Shown in pieces: positions 32,309 through 38,725 of a stretch of 45,090 bases of DNA. The translations under genes were made by a program, and so were the position numbers. The stretch lies in NCBI RefSeq assembly GCF_020169415.1, contig NZ_JAIULG010000038.1, positions 1-45,090 of the forward strand, given 5' to 3'. Each line of letters opens with the position of its first letter. Within the stretch, counting starts at the first letter, position 1. The notes beneath the pieces were generated by a model. It was not told the origin of the DNA. It made no database searches and saw nothing but the letters and a program-made list of their open reading frames with translations. The stretch is from Tsukamurella sp. M9C (GTDB lineage: Bacteria; Actinomycetota; Actinomycetes; Mycobacteriales; Mycobacteriaceae).

Positions 32309-33088
32309 TCAGGTGCGCCCGTCCAGGCCTCCGGAGACGTCGATCGAGGTGCCGGTCGTGTACGACGAACGGTCGGACAGCAGGAAGGCGATCGTGTCGC
32401 CGACCTCCTCGGGCCTGCCCATGCGCTGCAAGGGAATCGCCCTTCGCCGCGCTTCGTCTCGACACCAGTCGGCGTAGGCAGTCGTGGCACCGGACCGGGC
32501 GTACTTCTCCCGTTGCCGGGCGGTCTCGATGACGCCCACATTGACCACCACGACGCGGACGTCGTCGGGCGCGACCTCGGCGCTCAGCGTCGCCGCGTAG
32601 TTCGCCAAGGCGGCGCGGGCGGCGCCGACCGGTGCCAGCTCACGGCTCGGGTGGTGCGCGCTCACGCCGTTCACGAGCACTATCGCTCCCCGCGAGGCGA
32701 CCAGGTGGGGGCGGGCGGCGCGCACGAGCGCGACGGCCGCGCCGACCTTGATGGCGAACTGCTCGACCCACACCTCTGGGCCCGCGCCGACGCCCGCCGT
32801 CACGCCGGTGCCCGCGTTGGCCACGACGCCGTGGACACCGCCGAAGGTGCGCACCGCGGAGTCGACGATCTCCTCGACATCCTCGGGCCGGCGGGCGTCG
32901 CCCGCCAGAAGGAGTAGCCGATCGCGCGGGGTCGCCGTGCCCGCGTAGGCGGCGGTGAGGCGATCGAGGTCGCGGGAGAATCCGCAGACCCGCGCATCCT
33001 CGCGTAGGAGTCGCTGTGCGGTGGCCAGTCCGATGCCGCTGCTCGCGCCCGACACGATGAACACCCGCTCGTGCAGGTCAAGGTCCAT
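32309..33088 (-). CDS. SDR-family protein with substituted catalytic residues
   Basis: 259 aa. Nucleotide-binding motif SGASSGIG (residues 13-20) and ANAG (90-93) are intact, and the C-terminal PEEVGDTIAFLLSDRSSYTTGTSIDVSGG is textbook. At the active site, however, the Tyr and Lys of the YxxxK motif are Val154 and Arg158 (PVGAARAAL), and the conserved Asn (helix 4) appears as Lys114. NAD(P) binding is therefore likely, but ordinary dehydrogenase chemistry is doubtful. Its start overlaps the ArsR-type regulator gene by 11 bases, so the two form an operon. Confidence 0.82.
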   Translation of the reverse strand: MDLDLHERVFIVSGASSGIGLATAQRLLREDARVCGFSRDLDRLTAAYAGTATPRDRLLLLAGDARRPEDVEEIVDSAVRTFGGVHGVVANAGTGVTAGVGAGPEVWVEQFAIKVGAAVALVRAARPHLVASRGAIVLVNGVSAHHPSRELAPVGAARAALANYAATLSAEVAPDDVRVVVVNVGVIETARQREKYARSGATTAYADWCRDEARRRAIPLQRMGRPEEVGDTIAFLLSDRSSYTTGTSIDVSGGLDGRT

Positions 33089-34088
33089 GCGGCCCTTCCC
33101 CTCTTCGATCGACGAGCGCGTCGCCGAGGGTGGTGCGGCGGTACAGGACCCGGCGTCCGTACCGCGAACTCTCGACGATCCCGCTGGCGCCCAGCACCTT
33201 CAGGCTCTGCGACACGGCCGACGGCGAGATCCCCAGTGCGGCGGCGAGATCGACCACGGCGGCGGGCTCGGCCAGCACCGCGAGGAGGTCCGCCTTCGCG
33301 GTGCCGATCAGCCTGCGGAGCGCGTCGTCGGCGACCGGTGGAACGGATTCCGCGAGCGTCGCCGAGCCCCGGGCGGGGTAGCCGATGTTCGGCGCGGTGC
33401 GGGTCGGATCGTGCGCGGTGGTGATCCTGGTGGTGAAGACGCTCGGCATCAGGGTCAGACCGAGACCGGGGGAGCGGACCTCGCCCGCGACCACTGAGCA
33501 CGACATGTCCACGCTCAGCTCCCCGGTACGACGCCATTCCACGCGCGGGCTCAGTGATTCGAAGAGCCGGGTGGGCCCGCCGACGGCGAGCTCGCGGCCC
33601 CGGAAGACGACGTCGGACTCCAGGATCCGCTGCACCGCCGGCCACACGGGAGCGACGGCCGCGCGGTGGTAGGCGGCCAGGGCATCGGCGATGACCGGTG
33701 CGGGATCGTCCAGGGCGATCAGGCGCGCCAGGGGCCCTGACGGTGCCGCACCCTCCGCCAGTTCGACCAGCTCGGCGCGCGCCGTCCGCGCGTCCGTGCC
33801 ACGGACCGCGTCGAGGTGCGCGTCGAACGTCGGCCGGACGTCGGCCTGCGCGGTCACCGGGGTGAGGAAGTCGGGGATCTGCTTGCCCGACGGCGAGACC
33901 AGCGCGTCGATCAGTTCGCGGTCGTACTCGCCCCGGCGGGCGTTCGCCTCGCATCGCCACCCCGTGAGGTGGTGCGCGGTGTCGTAGACCTTGTTCAGGT
34001 GGAACAGGCTCAGGACGGTCTCGTTGAGCGGCGACACCACGAAGCGGGCGTCGGCCAGATCGCCGACGTCCAACAGGTAGGTCAACAT
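33078..34088 (-). CDS. ArsR-type winged-helix regulator with large N-terminal domain (DUF5937-like)
   Basis: 336 aa. The C-terminal about 80 residues hold the HTH: RLIGTAKADLLAVLAEPAAVVDLAAALGISPSAVSQSLKVLGASGIVESSRYGRRVLYRRT. The N-terminal 240 residues (LSLFHLNKVYDTAHHLTGWRCEANARR at the start) match the long domain found in actinobacterial ArsR-like regulators annotated with DUF5937. Near the start codon a 13-bp imperfect palindrome (TAGGCGCCACCTA, 34090-34102) could be its operator. Coupled to the SDR-like gene, its probable target. Confidence 0.82.
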   Translation of the reverse strand: MLTYLLDVGDLADARFVVSPLNETVLSLFHLNKVYDTAHHLTGWRCEANARRGEYDRELIDALVSPSGKQIPDFLTPVTAQADVRPTFDAHLDAVRGTDARTARAELVELAEGAAPSGPLARLIALDDPAPVIADALAAYHRAAVAPVWPAVQRILESDVVFRGRELAVGGPTRLFESLSPRVEWRRTGELSVDMSCSVVAGEVRSPGLGLTLMPSVFTTRITTAHDPTRTAPNIGYPARGSATLAESVPPVADDALRRLIGTAKADLLAVLAEPAAVVDLAAALGISPSAVSQSLKVLGASGIVESSRYGRRVLYRRTTLGDALVDRRGEGPHGP

Positions 34089-34143
34089 GTAGGCGCCACC
34101 TAATTCATTGGAACCCGCGACGGGGTTCGTGTGTGCTCGGGGT

Positions 34144-34380
34144 ATGAGCGAATACCGAGAGCACTGGAACCTGACGGCGGATCCTCCGACGGCAGCAGTC
34201 TACGCCCGCATGGCGGACGCGCACGACCGTTCGGCGCTCGACCGGGAGCGGCGGAACCGGGTGGGGCGCACCGTCGCACCCGGACGACGGGGCCTGCGTC
34301 CCGGGCTGGCCCGGGCGCTGCGGCGGCTGGCGGCGGCGATCGAGCCGGCACCGTCCGGCTGCGGGCCCGAGGCCGCCTGA
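34144..34380 (+). CDS. Small basic hypothetical protein
   Basis: 78 aa. Begins MSEYREHWNLTADPPTAAVYARMADAHDRSALDRERRNR and ends in an Arg-rich tail (RRGLRPGLARALRRLAAAIEP). No known family, no membrane segment. The frame extends upstream to 34108, but ATG 34144 is a plausible start; no convincing ribosome binding site is seen. It lies alone between two minus-strand genes. The GC-rich third positions fit coding, yet a chance frame cannot be excluded. A GAACCC/GGGTTC inverted repeat (34111-34128) lies just upstream. Confidence 0.45.
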   Translation: MSEYREHWNLTADPPTAAVYARMADAHDRSALDRERRNRVGRTVAPGRRGLRPGLARALRRLAAAIEPAPSGCGPEAA

Positions 34381-34386
34381 GCGGTT

Positions 34387-34881
34387 CTACTCCGGGCCGT
34401 CGGCGGAGGCGCCCGGGCCGGGGCCGACGTTGCGGGACTCGCGGGTGCGGATGTCGAGGACGTACTCCTCGGGGGCGCCGGCGATGTATGCGGCGTCGGC
34501 CATGACGCCCAGGTAGCGGGCCGACGGGAGGCCGCCCTCGAAGGCGTCGACCACGTACAGCCAGGCCAGGGTGGAGCCGCCGCCGGTGAGCTCGACGCGC
34601 ACCTTGAGCTTGACGTGGATGCCGAGCTCCGAGCCCTCCCACCGGTCGAGGGAGACCTCGTCGTCGCTGGTCACGTCGTAGAGCACCACGAAGACCTTGG
34701 CGTCGGGATCCGACGGGTCCTCGGTGACGGTCGCGAGCGCGCCCTCCCACCCGATGTCCTCGCCCGAGAAGGTCAGGCGCCAGCCGTGCAACCACCCCGT
34801 ACCGGACATCGGCGAGTGCGGGGCGCGCTCGGCCATCTGGTCGGGGTGCATGTTGGAGCCGTAGGCGGCGTAGATCGGCAC
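34387..34881 (-). CDS. Gamma-glutamylcyclotransferase-like (GGCT/AIG2 fold) protein
   Basis: 164 aa, GTG start. The N-terminal YAAYGSNMHPDQM is the substrate-loop signature of the GGCT fold, followed by LHGWRLTFSG and the ATVTEDPSDPDAKVFVVLYDV strand pair. The family catalytic acid would be the Glu in LDRWEGSELG. Counterpart of Rv3304 by order and length. The enzymatic activity is unproven. A TAGAGT box (34894-34889) lies seven bases before the GTG, supporting this start. Divergent from lpdA. Confidence 0.82.
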   Translation of the reverse strand: MPIYAAYGSNMHPDQMAERAPHSPMSGTGWLHGWRLTFSGEDIGWEGALATVTEDPSDPDAKVFVVLYDVTSDDEVSLDRWEGSELGIHVKLKVRVELTGGGSTLAWLYVVDAFEGGLPSARYLGVMADAAYIAGAPEEYVLDIRTRESRNVGPGPGASADGPE

Positions 34882-34888
34882 AGGTCAG

Positions 34889-34964
34889 ACTCTAGCGCGC
34901 CGGTCCGGGAGAACGTCGCTGGTGCGACGGTGCCCGCACGCGGCGTGGCCGCGGACGATAGCGT
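34889..34964. promoter_or_regulatory. Divergent promoters of the GGCT-like gene and lpdA
   Basis: Minus-strand TAGAGT (34894-34889) and plus-strand TAGCGT (34959-34964) each lie 7 nt from their start codons (34881 and 34972). Neither gene has a ribosome binding site in the short space, so both transcripts look leaderless. Confidence 0.45.
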
Positions 34965-34971
34965 TGCAGCC

Positions 34972-36375
34972 ATGACGAACATCGTGATCATCGGCGGCGG
35001 TCCGGCGGGGTACGAAGCAGCACTGGTGGCGGTGGCGCACGGCGGCGACGTCACGGTGATCGAGTCCGACGGGATCGGTGGGGCCTGCGTCCTGTACGAC
35101 TGCGTCCCGTCGAAGACCTTCATCGCCTCGACCGGCATCCGCACCGAGACCCGGCGTGCCGTCGACCTGGGCATCGAGCTGCACTTCGAGCGCGTCGAGA
35201 TCGACGTCGAGCGGATCAACGCGCGCGTCAAGGACCTGGCGACGGCGCAGTCGGCCGACATCCGCGCCCGCCTCGCGGGGGAGGGCGTGCGGATCATCCG
35301 CGGCCGCGCGACCCTCGCACCCACGGCGTCGGGCATGGCCCATCACGAGGTAAACGTCGTGACCCCGTCCGGCGGCGAGCAGTCCTTCGAGGCCGACGTG
35401 GTGCTCGTCGCCACGGGCGCCTCGCCCCGCGTGCTGGAGTCCGCGCAGCCCGACGGCGAGAAGATCCTCACCTGGCGGCAGCTGTACGACCTCGAGGAGC
35501 TCCCGACGCACCTCGTGGTCGTCGGCTCCGGCGTCACCGGCGCGGAGTTCGTGCACGCCTACACCGAGCTCGGCATCAAGGTCACCCTCGTCAGCTCCCG
35601 CGACCGCGTGCTCCCGCACGAGGACGAGGACGCCGCCCTGGTGCTGGAGGACGCGCTGCTCGACCGCGGCGTGTCGCTGGTCAAGCGCGCCTACGCCGAC
35701 AAGGTGGAGCGCACGGAGACCGGCGTCGTCGTGCGCCTGACCGACGGCCGCACCGTCGAGGGCTCGCACTGCCTCATGACCGTCGGCTCGATTCCGAACA
35801 CCGCGGGCATCGGCCTCGAGGACGTGGGCATCGAGCTGAACAAGGGCGGCTACATCCCCGTCGACCGGGTCTCGCGGACCAAGGTGCCCGGCATCTACGC
35901 CGCCGGCGACTGCACCGGCGTGCTGCCGCTGGCCTCCGTCGCCGCGATGCAGGGCCGCGTCGCGATGTACCACGCGCTCGGCGAGGGCGTCTCGCCCGTG
36001 AAGCTCAAGACCGTCTCGTCGGCGATCTTCACCCGCCCGGAGATCGCCACCGTCGGCGTCTCGCAGGCCGCGATCGACGACGGGACGTACCAGGCCCGCA
36101 CCGTCATGCTGCCGCTCGCGACGAACCCGCGCGCCAAGATGTCGGGCCTGCGGCGCGGCTTCGTCAAGATCTTCTGCCGCCCCAACACGGGATTGGTCAT
36201 CGGCGGAGTCGTGGTGGCGCCCAACGCCTCCGAACTGATCCTGCCGCTCACCGTCGCGGTGCAGAACGGCCTCACGGTCGACGACGTGGCGCAGACCTTC
36301 TCCGTGTATCCGTCGCTGTCCGGCTCGGTCACCGAGGCCGCCCGGCAATTGATGCGCCAGGACGACCTGGCCTAG
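34972..36375 (+). CDS. lpdA: NAD(P)H-quinone dehydrogenase LpdA (flavoprotein disulfide reductase family)
   Basis: 467 aa. FAD motif IVIIGGGPAGYEAA at the N-terminus; NAD(P) motif VVVGSGVTGAEFVHAY; second FAD motif GIYAAGDCTGVLPLASVAAMQGR. It belongs with Rv3303c LpdA, a quinone reductase rather than a lipoamide dehydrogenase: the C-terminal His-Glu dyad is absent (SVYPSLSGSVTEAAR). Unlike what I recall for Rv3303c (GGAAVLDDCVPSK), it keeps both cysteines of a CxxxxC pair, Cys39 and Cys44 (GGACVLYDCVPSK). The sigma factor gene starts 11 bases downstream and may be co-transcribed. Confidence 0.9.
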   Translation: MTNIVIIGGGPAGYEAALVAVAHGGDVTVIESDGIGGACVLYDCVPSKTFIASTGIRTETRRAVDLGIELHFERVEIDVERINARVKDLATAQSADIRARLAGEGVRIIRGRATLAPTASGMAHHEVNVVTPSGGEQSFEADVVLVATGASPRVLESAQPDGEKILTWRQLYDLEELPTHLVVVGSGVTGAEFVHAYTELGIKVTLVSSRDRVLPHEDEDAALVLEDALLDRGVSLVKRAYADKVERTETGVVVRLTDGRTVEGSHCLMTVGSIPNTAGIGLEDVGIELNKGGYIPVDRVSRTKVPGIYAAGDCTGVLPLASVAAMQGRVAMYHALGEGVSPVKLKTVSSAIFTRPEIATVGVSQAAIDDGTYQARTVMLPLATNPRAKMSGLRRGFVKIFCRPNTGLVIGGVVVAPNASELILPLTVAVQNGLTVDDVAQTFSVYPSLSGSVTEAARQLMRQDDLA

Positions 36376-36386
36376 CCGTTTCGGCG

Positions 36387-37241
36387 GTGAGCGATCGGGA
36401 CGGCGTCTTCGAGGCGCTGCGGCCCCGCCTGTTCGGGGTGGCGTACCGGGTGCTCGCGTCCGCGCCCGACGCCGAGGACGTGGTGCAGGACGCGTGGCTG
36501 CGCTGGCGCGGCGCCGACGACGGTTCAGTCCGCGATCCCGAGGCGTTCCTGGTGGTGACGGTGACCCGCCTCGCGCTCAACCTGGCGCAGTCGGCGCGGG
36601 CGCGGCGCGAGCAGTACGTCGGGGAGTGGTTCCCGACGCCGGTCGACACGGCCGAGGACCCCGCGCTGGGAGCCGAGCGGGCGGAGGCCCTGGAGCTCGC
36701 CGTGGTGCACGTACTGCAGCGGCTCTCGCCCGAGGCGCGCGCCGCGTACGTACTCCGCGAGGACTTCGAGCACCCCTACCCGCGGATCGCGGAGATCCTC
36801 CAGATGCGGGAGCCCGCCGTGCGGAAGCTGGTCAGCCGCGCCCGCACCCAGGTCGCGGGGGAGCGGCGCACCACGGCCACCCGCGAGCGGGTCCGCGTGC
36901 TGCTCGACGCCTTCCTCGCCGCCGCGCACGCCGGCGACGTCGCGGGGCTCGAGGCCGTGCTCGTGGCCGACGTGGTCAGCGAGACCGACGGCGGCGGCGC
37001 GCGTCGGGCCGGGCGTCGCCCGGTGGTCGGGGACAACGCCGTGGCGCGCTTCGTCGCAGGCTTCTCCGTGCGCTTCATGTCCGACGCGTCCGCGCGGATC
37101 GTCGAGGTCAACGGCCTGCCGGGCGCGGTCTTCAGCGTCGACGGTGCGCCCGTGGCGCTGCTCTGCCCGACGGCCTCGGACGCCGGCCTGACGCGCCTGA
37201 TGTGGGTCATGAACCCCGAGAAGCTGGCCGATTTCGCCTGA
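36387..37241 (+). CDS. sigJ: ECF41-type RNA polymerase sigma factor (SigJ-like)
   Basis: 284 aa, GTG start. Sigma-2 domain: RLFGVAYRVLASAPDAEDVVQDAWLRWRG. Sigma-4 domain: SPEARAAYVLREDFEHPYPRIAEILQMREPAVRKLVSRAR. The linker and C-terminal SnoaL-like extension carry the three ECF41 hallmarks in slightly altered form: GEWFPTP (for WLPEP), DGGGAR (for DGGGKV) and NPEKL (for NPDKL). In this class the extension controls activity in cis and no anti-sigma factor is needed. The neighbouring oxidoreductase gene is the expected target. Confidence 0.88.
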   Translation: MSDRDGVFEALRPRLFGVAYRVLASAPDAEDVVQDAWLRWRGADDGSVRDPEAFLVVTVTRLALNLAQSARARREQYVGEWFPTPVDTAEDPALGAERAEALELAVVHVLQRLSPEARAAYVLREDFEHPYPRIAEILQMREPAVRKLVSRARTQVAGERRTTATRERVRVLLDAFLAAAHAGDVAGLEAVLVADVVSETDGGGARRAGRRPVVGDNAVARFVAGFSVRFMSDASARIVEVNGLPGAVFSVDGAPVALLCPTASDAGLTRLMWVMNPEKLADFA

Positions 37242-37242
37242 C

Positions 37243-37269
37243 GGTCACAGATCGCCGCGCCGTTCGGTC
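37243..37269 (+). promoter_or_regulatory. Candidate ECF41 promoter upstream of the oxidoreductase gene
   Basis: GGTCACA (37243-37249), 16-base spacer, GGTC (37266-37269) compares with the ECF41 consensus TGTCACA-N16-CGTC, one mismatch in each element. It begins two bases after the sigma factor stop codon and lies about 50 bases before the next start. Confidence 0.5.
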
Positions 37270-37280
37270 CTTGGTGTGGA

Positions 37281-37299
37281 GGCCCGAACGGTTCGGGCC
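37281..37299. promoter_or_regulatory. Perfect 19-bp palindrome in the oxidoreductase leader
   Basis: GGCCCGAACGGTTCGGGCC has 9-bp arms around a single G, 19 bases upstream of the ATG at 37319. In RNA the minimal loop shortens the stem to about 8 pairs. It could be an operator downstream of the ECF41 promoter or a leader hairpin. Confidence 0.5.
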
Positions 37300-37318
37300 G
37301 GATCGAGAGGACGAGGAC

Positions 37319-38050
37319 ATGGCGACGTTCGTGGTGATCGGCGGTACCGGGCTGATCGGGTCGAAGGTGGTGGCGGGACTGGCCGCGGCGGGGCACGAGG
37401 CCGTCGCGGGCGCCCCGAGCACCGGCGTGAACGCGGTGACCGGCGAGGGACTGGCTGCGGCGCTCGCGGGCGCCGACGGCGTCGTGGACGTCGCGAACTC
37501 ACCGTCGTTCGAGGACGCGGCCGTGCTGGAGTTCTTCACCGGTGCCACGACGAACCTCCTCGCCGCGGCGCGAGCGGCCGGAGTCGGCCACTACGTGGCG
37601 CTGTCGGTCGTGGGCACCGAGCGGCTCGAGGAGAGCGGCTACTTCCGCGGGAAGATCGCGCAGGAGGAGCTGATCGAGGCCGGCGACATGCCGTTCACGA
37701 TCGTCCGGGCCACGCAGTTCTTCGAGTTCGTCCCGGGTATCGCCGCCGCTTCGGAGGTCGACGGGGTCGTCCGCCTGCCGGGCGCGAACATCCAGCCGAT
37801 CTCGTCCGACGACGTGGCCGCGGCCGTCGTGCGCGCCGCGCTCGGGGCGCCGGCCGGCGGCCGTACCGAGGTCGCGGGTCCGGACGTCTTCGCCCTCGAC
37901 GAGCTCGTCCGCAGGGCGCTCGCCCAGGCGGGCGACGCGCGCGCCGTCGTCCGCGACCCCGACGCCGCGTACTTCGGCGCGCACCTGCAGGCCGACACGC
38001 TGCTGCCGGGTCCGGGTGCGGAGATCGCGGCGACGCGGTTCTTCGCCTGA
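37319..38050 (+). CDS. NAD(P)-binding NmrA/atypical SDR protein, probable ECF41 target
   Basis: 243 aa. Begins with the Rossmann motif VVIGGTGLIGSKVVAGL. Then VVDVANSPSFEDAAVLEFFTGATTNLLAAARAAGVGHYVALSVVG is the NmrA/UDP-glucose epimerase-like core, with YFRGKIAQEELIEAGDMPFTIVRATQFFEF as the atypical YxxxK region (YFRGK). Oxidoreductases and epimerases of this type are the usual partners encoded beside ECF41 sigma factors. The substrate is unknown. GAGAGGACGAGG precedes the start. Confidence 0.85.
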   Translation: MATFVVIGGTGLIGSKVVAGLAAAGHEAVAGAPSTGVNAVTGEGLAAALAGADGVVDVANSPSFEDAAVLEFFTGATTNLLAAARAAGVGHYVALSVVGTERLEESGYFRGKIAQEELIEAGDMPFTIVRATQFFEFVPGIAAASEVDGVVRLPGANIQPISSDDVAAAVVRAALGAPAGGRTEVAGPDVFALDELVRRALAQAGDARAVVRDPDAAYFGAHLQADTLLPGPGAEIAATRFFA

Positions 38051-38593
38051 TCAGATCGAGGGTGCGGCGTCGAGGAGCCGGGCGAGGCGATCCTCGGGCG
38101 ACCCGGCGAGTTCGACGATGCGGGCGCCGCCGGTGAGGGCGGGGTCGTCGGCGAGGTCGAGCAGCGCGGCGTCGGTCGCGCGGCGCAGCTCGGGATCCTC
38201 GTCGTCACCGACCTCGATCGGGTCGCGATGGTGCAACGGCAGGAGGACGAGGAGGCCCACCGCGGCCATCGCCCGCGCGGTGATGGCGGCGCCGCGGTCG
38301 AGCAGGCCCGGCGACCGCGTCGGGCGCCCGAGGTCGTCGAGCGCCCGCAGGTAGGCCAGCAGGTCGAGCGGCCCGCGCTCGGCGATGACGCGGTCGCCGG
38401 GACGACGTCCGCGCAGGCGTGCGGCGGCCAGGACGAGCTGGGAGTAGAACGTTCCGGCATCGAGGTCGAGCGCCGACTCCTCGAGCTCCTCGAACGGGTC
38501 GGGGAGCACCTCGTACCCGGGGCGCACGGCGGCGAAGTCCGTGATCAGAGTGCTTTTCCCACTCGCGTGGGTGCCGGAGACGACGATGCGCAT
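38051..38593 (-). CDS. Small AAA-type NTPase / kinase-like protein
   Basis: 180 aa. P-loop GTHASGKSTLITDF at residues 7-20, followed by RVIAERGPLDLLAYLRAL, in which the ERGP..L element resembles the lid or substrate region of AAA_28/deoxynucleoside-kinase-like NTPases. A likely Walker-B-like strand is GLLVLLPLHHRDPIEV. Probably binds ATP and phosphorylates or remodels a small target, but the function is unknown. A TACCCT box (38605-38600) six bases before the ATG suggests a leaderless transcript. Adjacent, tail to tail, to the oxidoreductase gene without a spacer. Confidence 0.7.
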   Translation of the reverse strand: MRIVVSGTHASGKSTLITDFAAVRPGYEVLPDPFEELEESALDLDAGTFYSQLVLAAARLRGRRPGDRVIAERGPLDLLAYLRALDDLGRPTRSPGLLDRGAAITARAMAAVGLLVLLPLHHRDPIEVGDDEDPELRRATDAALLDLADDPALTGGARIVELAGSPEDRLARLLDAAPSI

Positions 38594-38725
38594 GTCCGGA
38601 GGGTATCGCGCGCCCGACCACGTGCCCCGATCGATTTCGCACGCATAATCACAGAAACACTCAGCCCAGATGTGCGTCTCTGTTAAATTTCGTGAGAATT
38701 CGTTCCCTGACCCCCTGGAGGCGCG
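38594..38725 (+). promoter_or_regulatory. Control region of the gal operon
   Basis: Two -10-like sequences, CATAAT (38644-38649) and TTAAAT (38683-38688), are present without a clear -35. ACAGAAACAC (38651-38660) and GTGCGTCTCTGT (38672-38683) form an imperfect inverted repeat that could bind the DeoR-type regulator of this operon. GGAGG (38717-38721) is the ribosome binding site of the symporter gene. The region is markedly richer in A and T than its surroundings. Confidence 0.45.
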
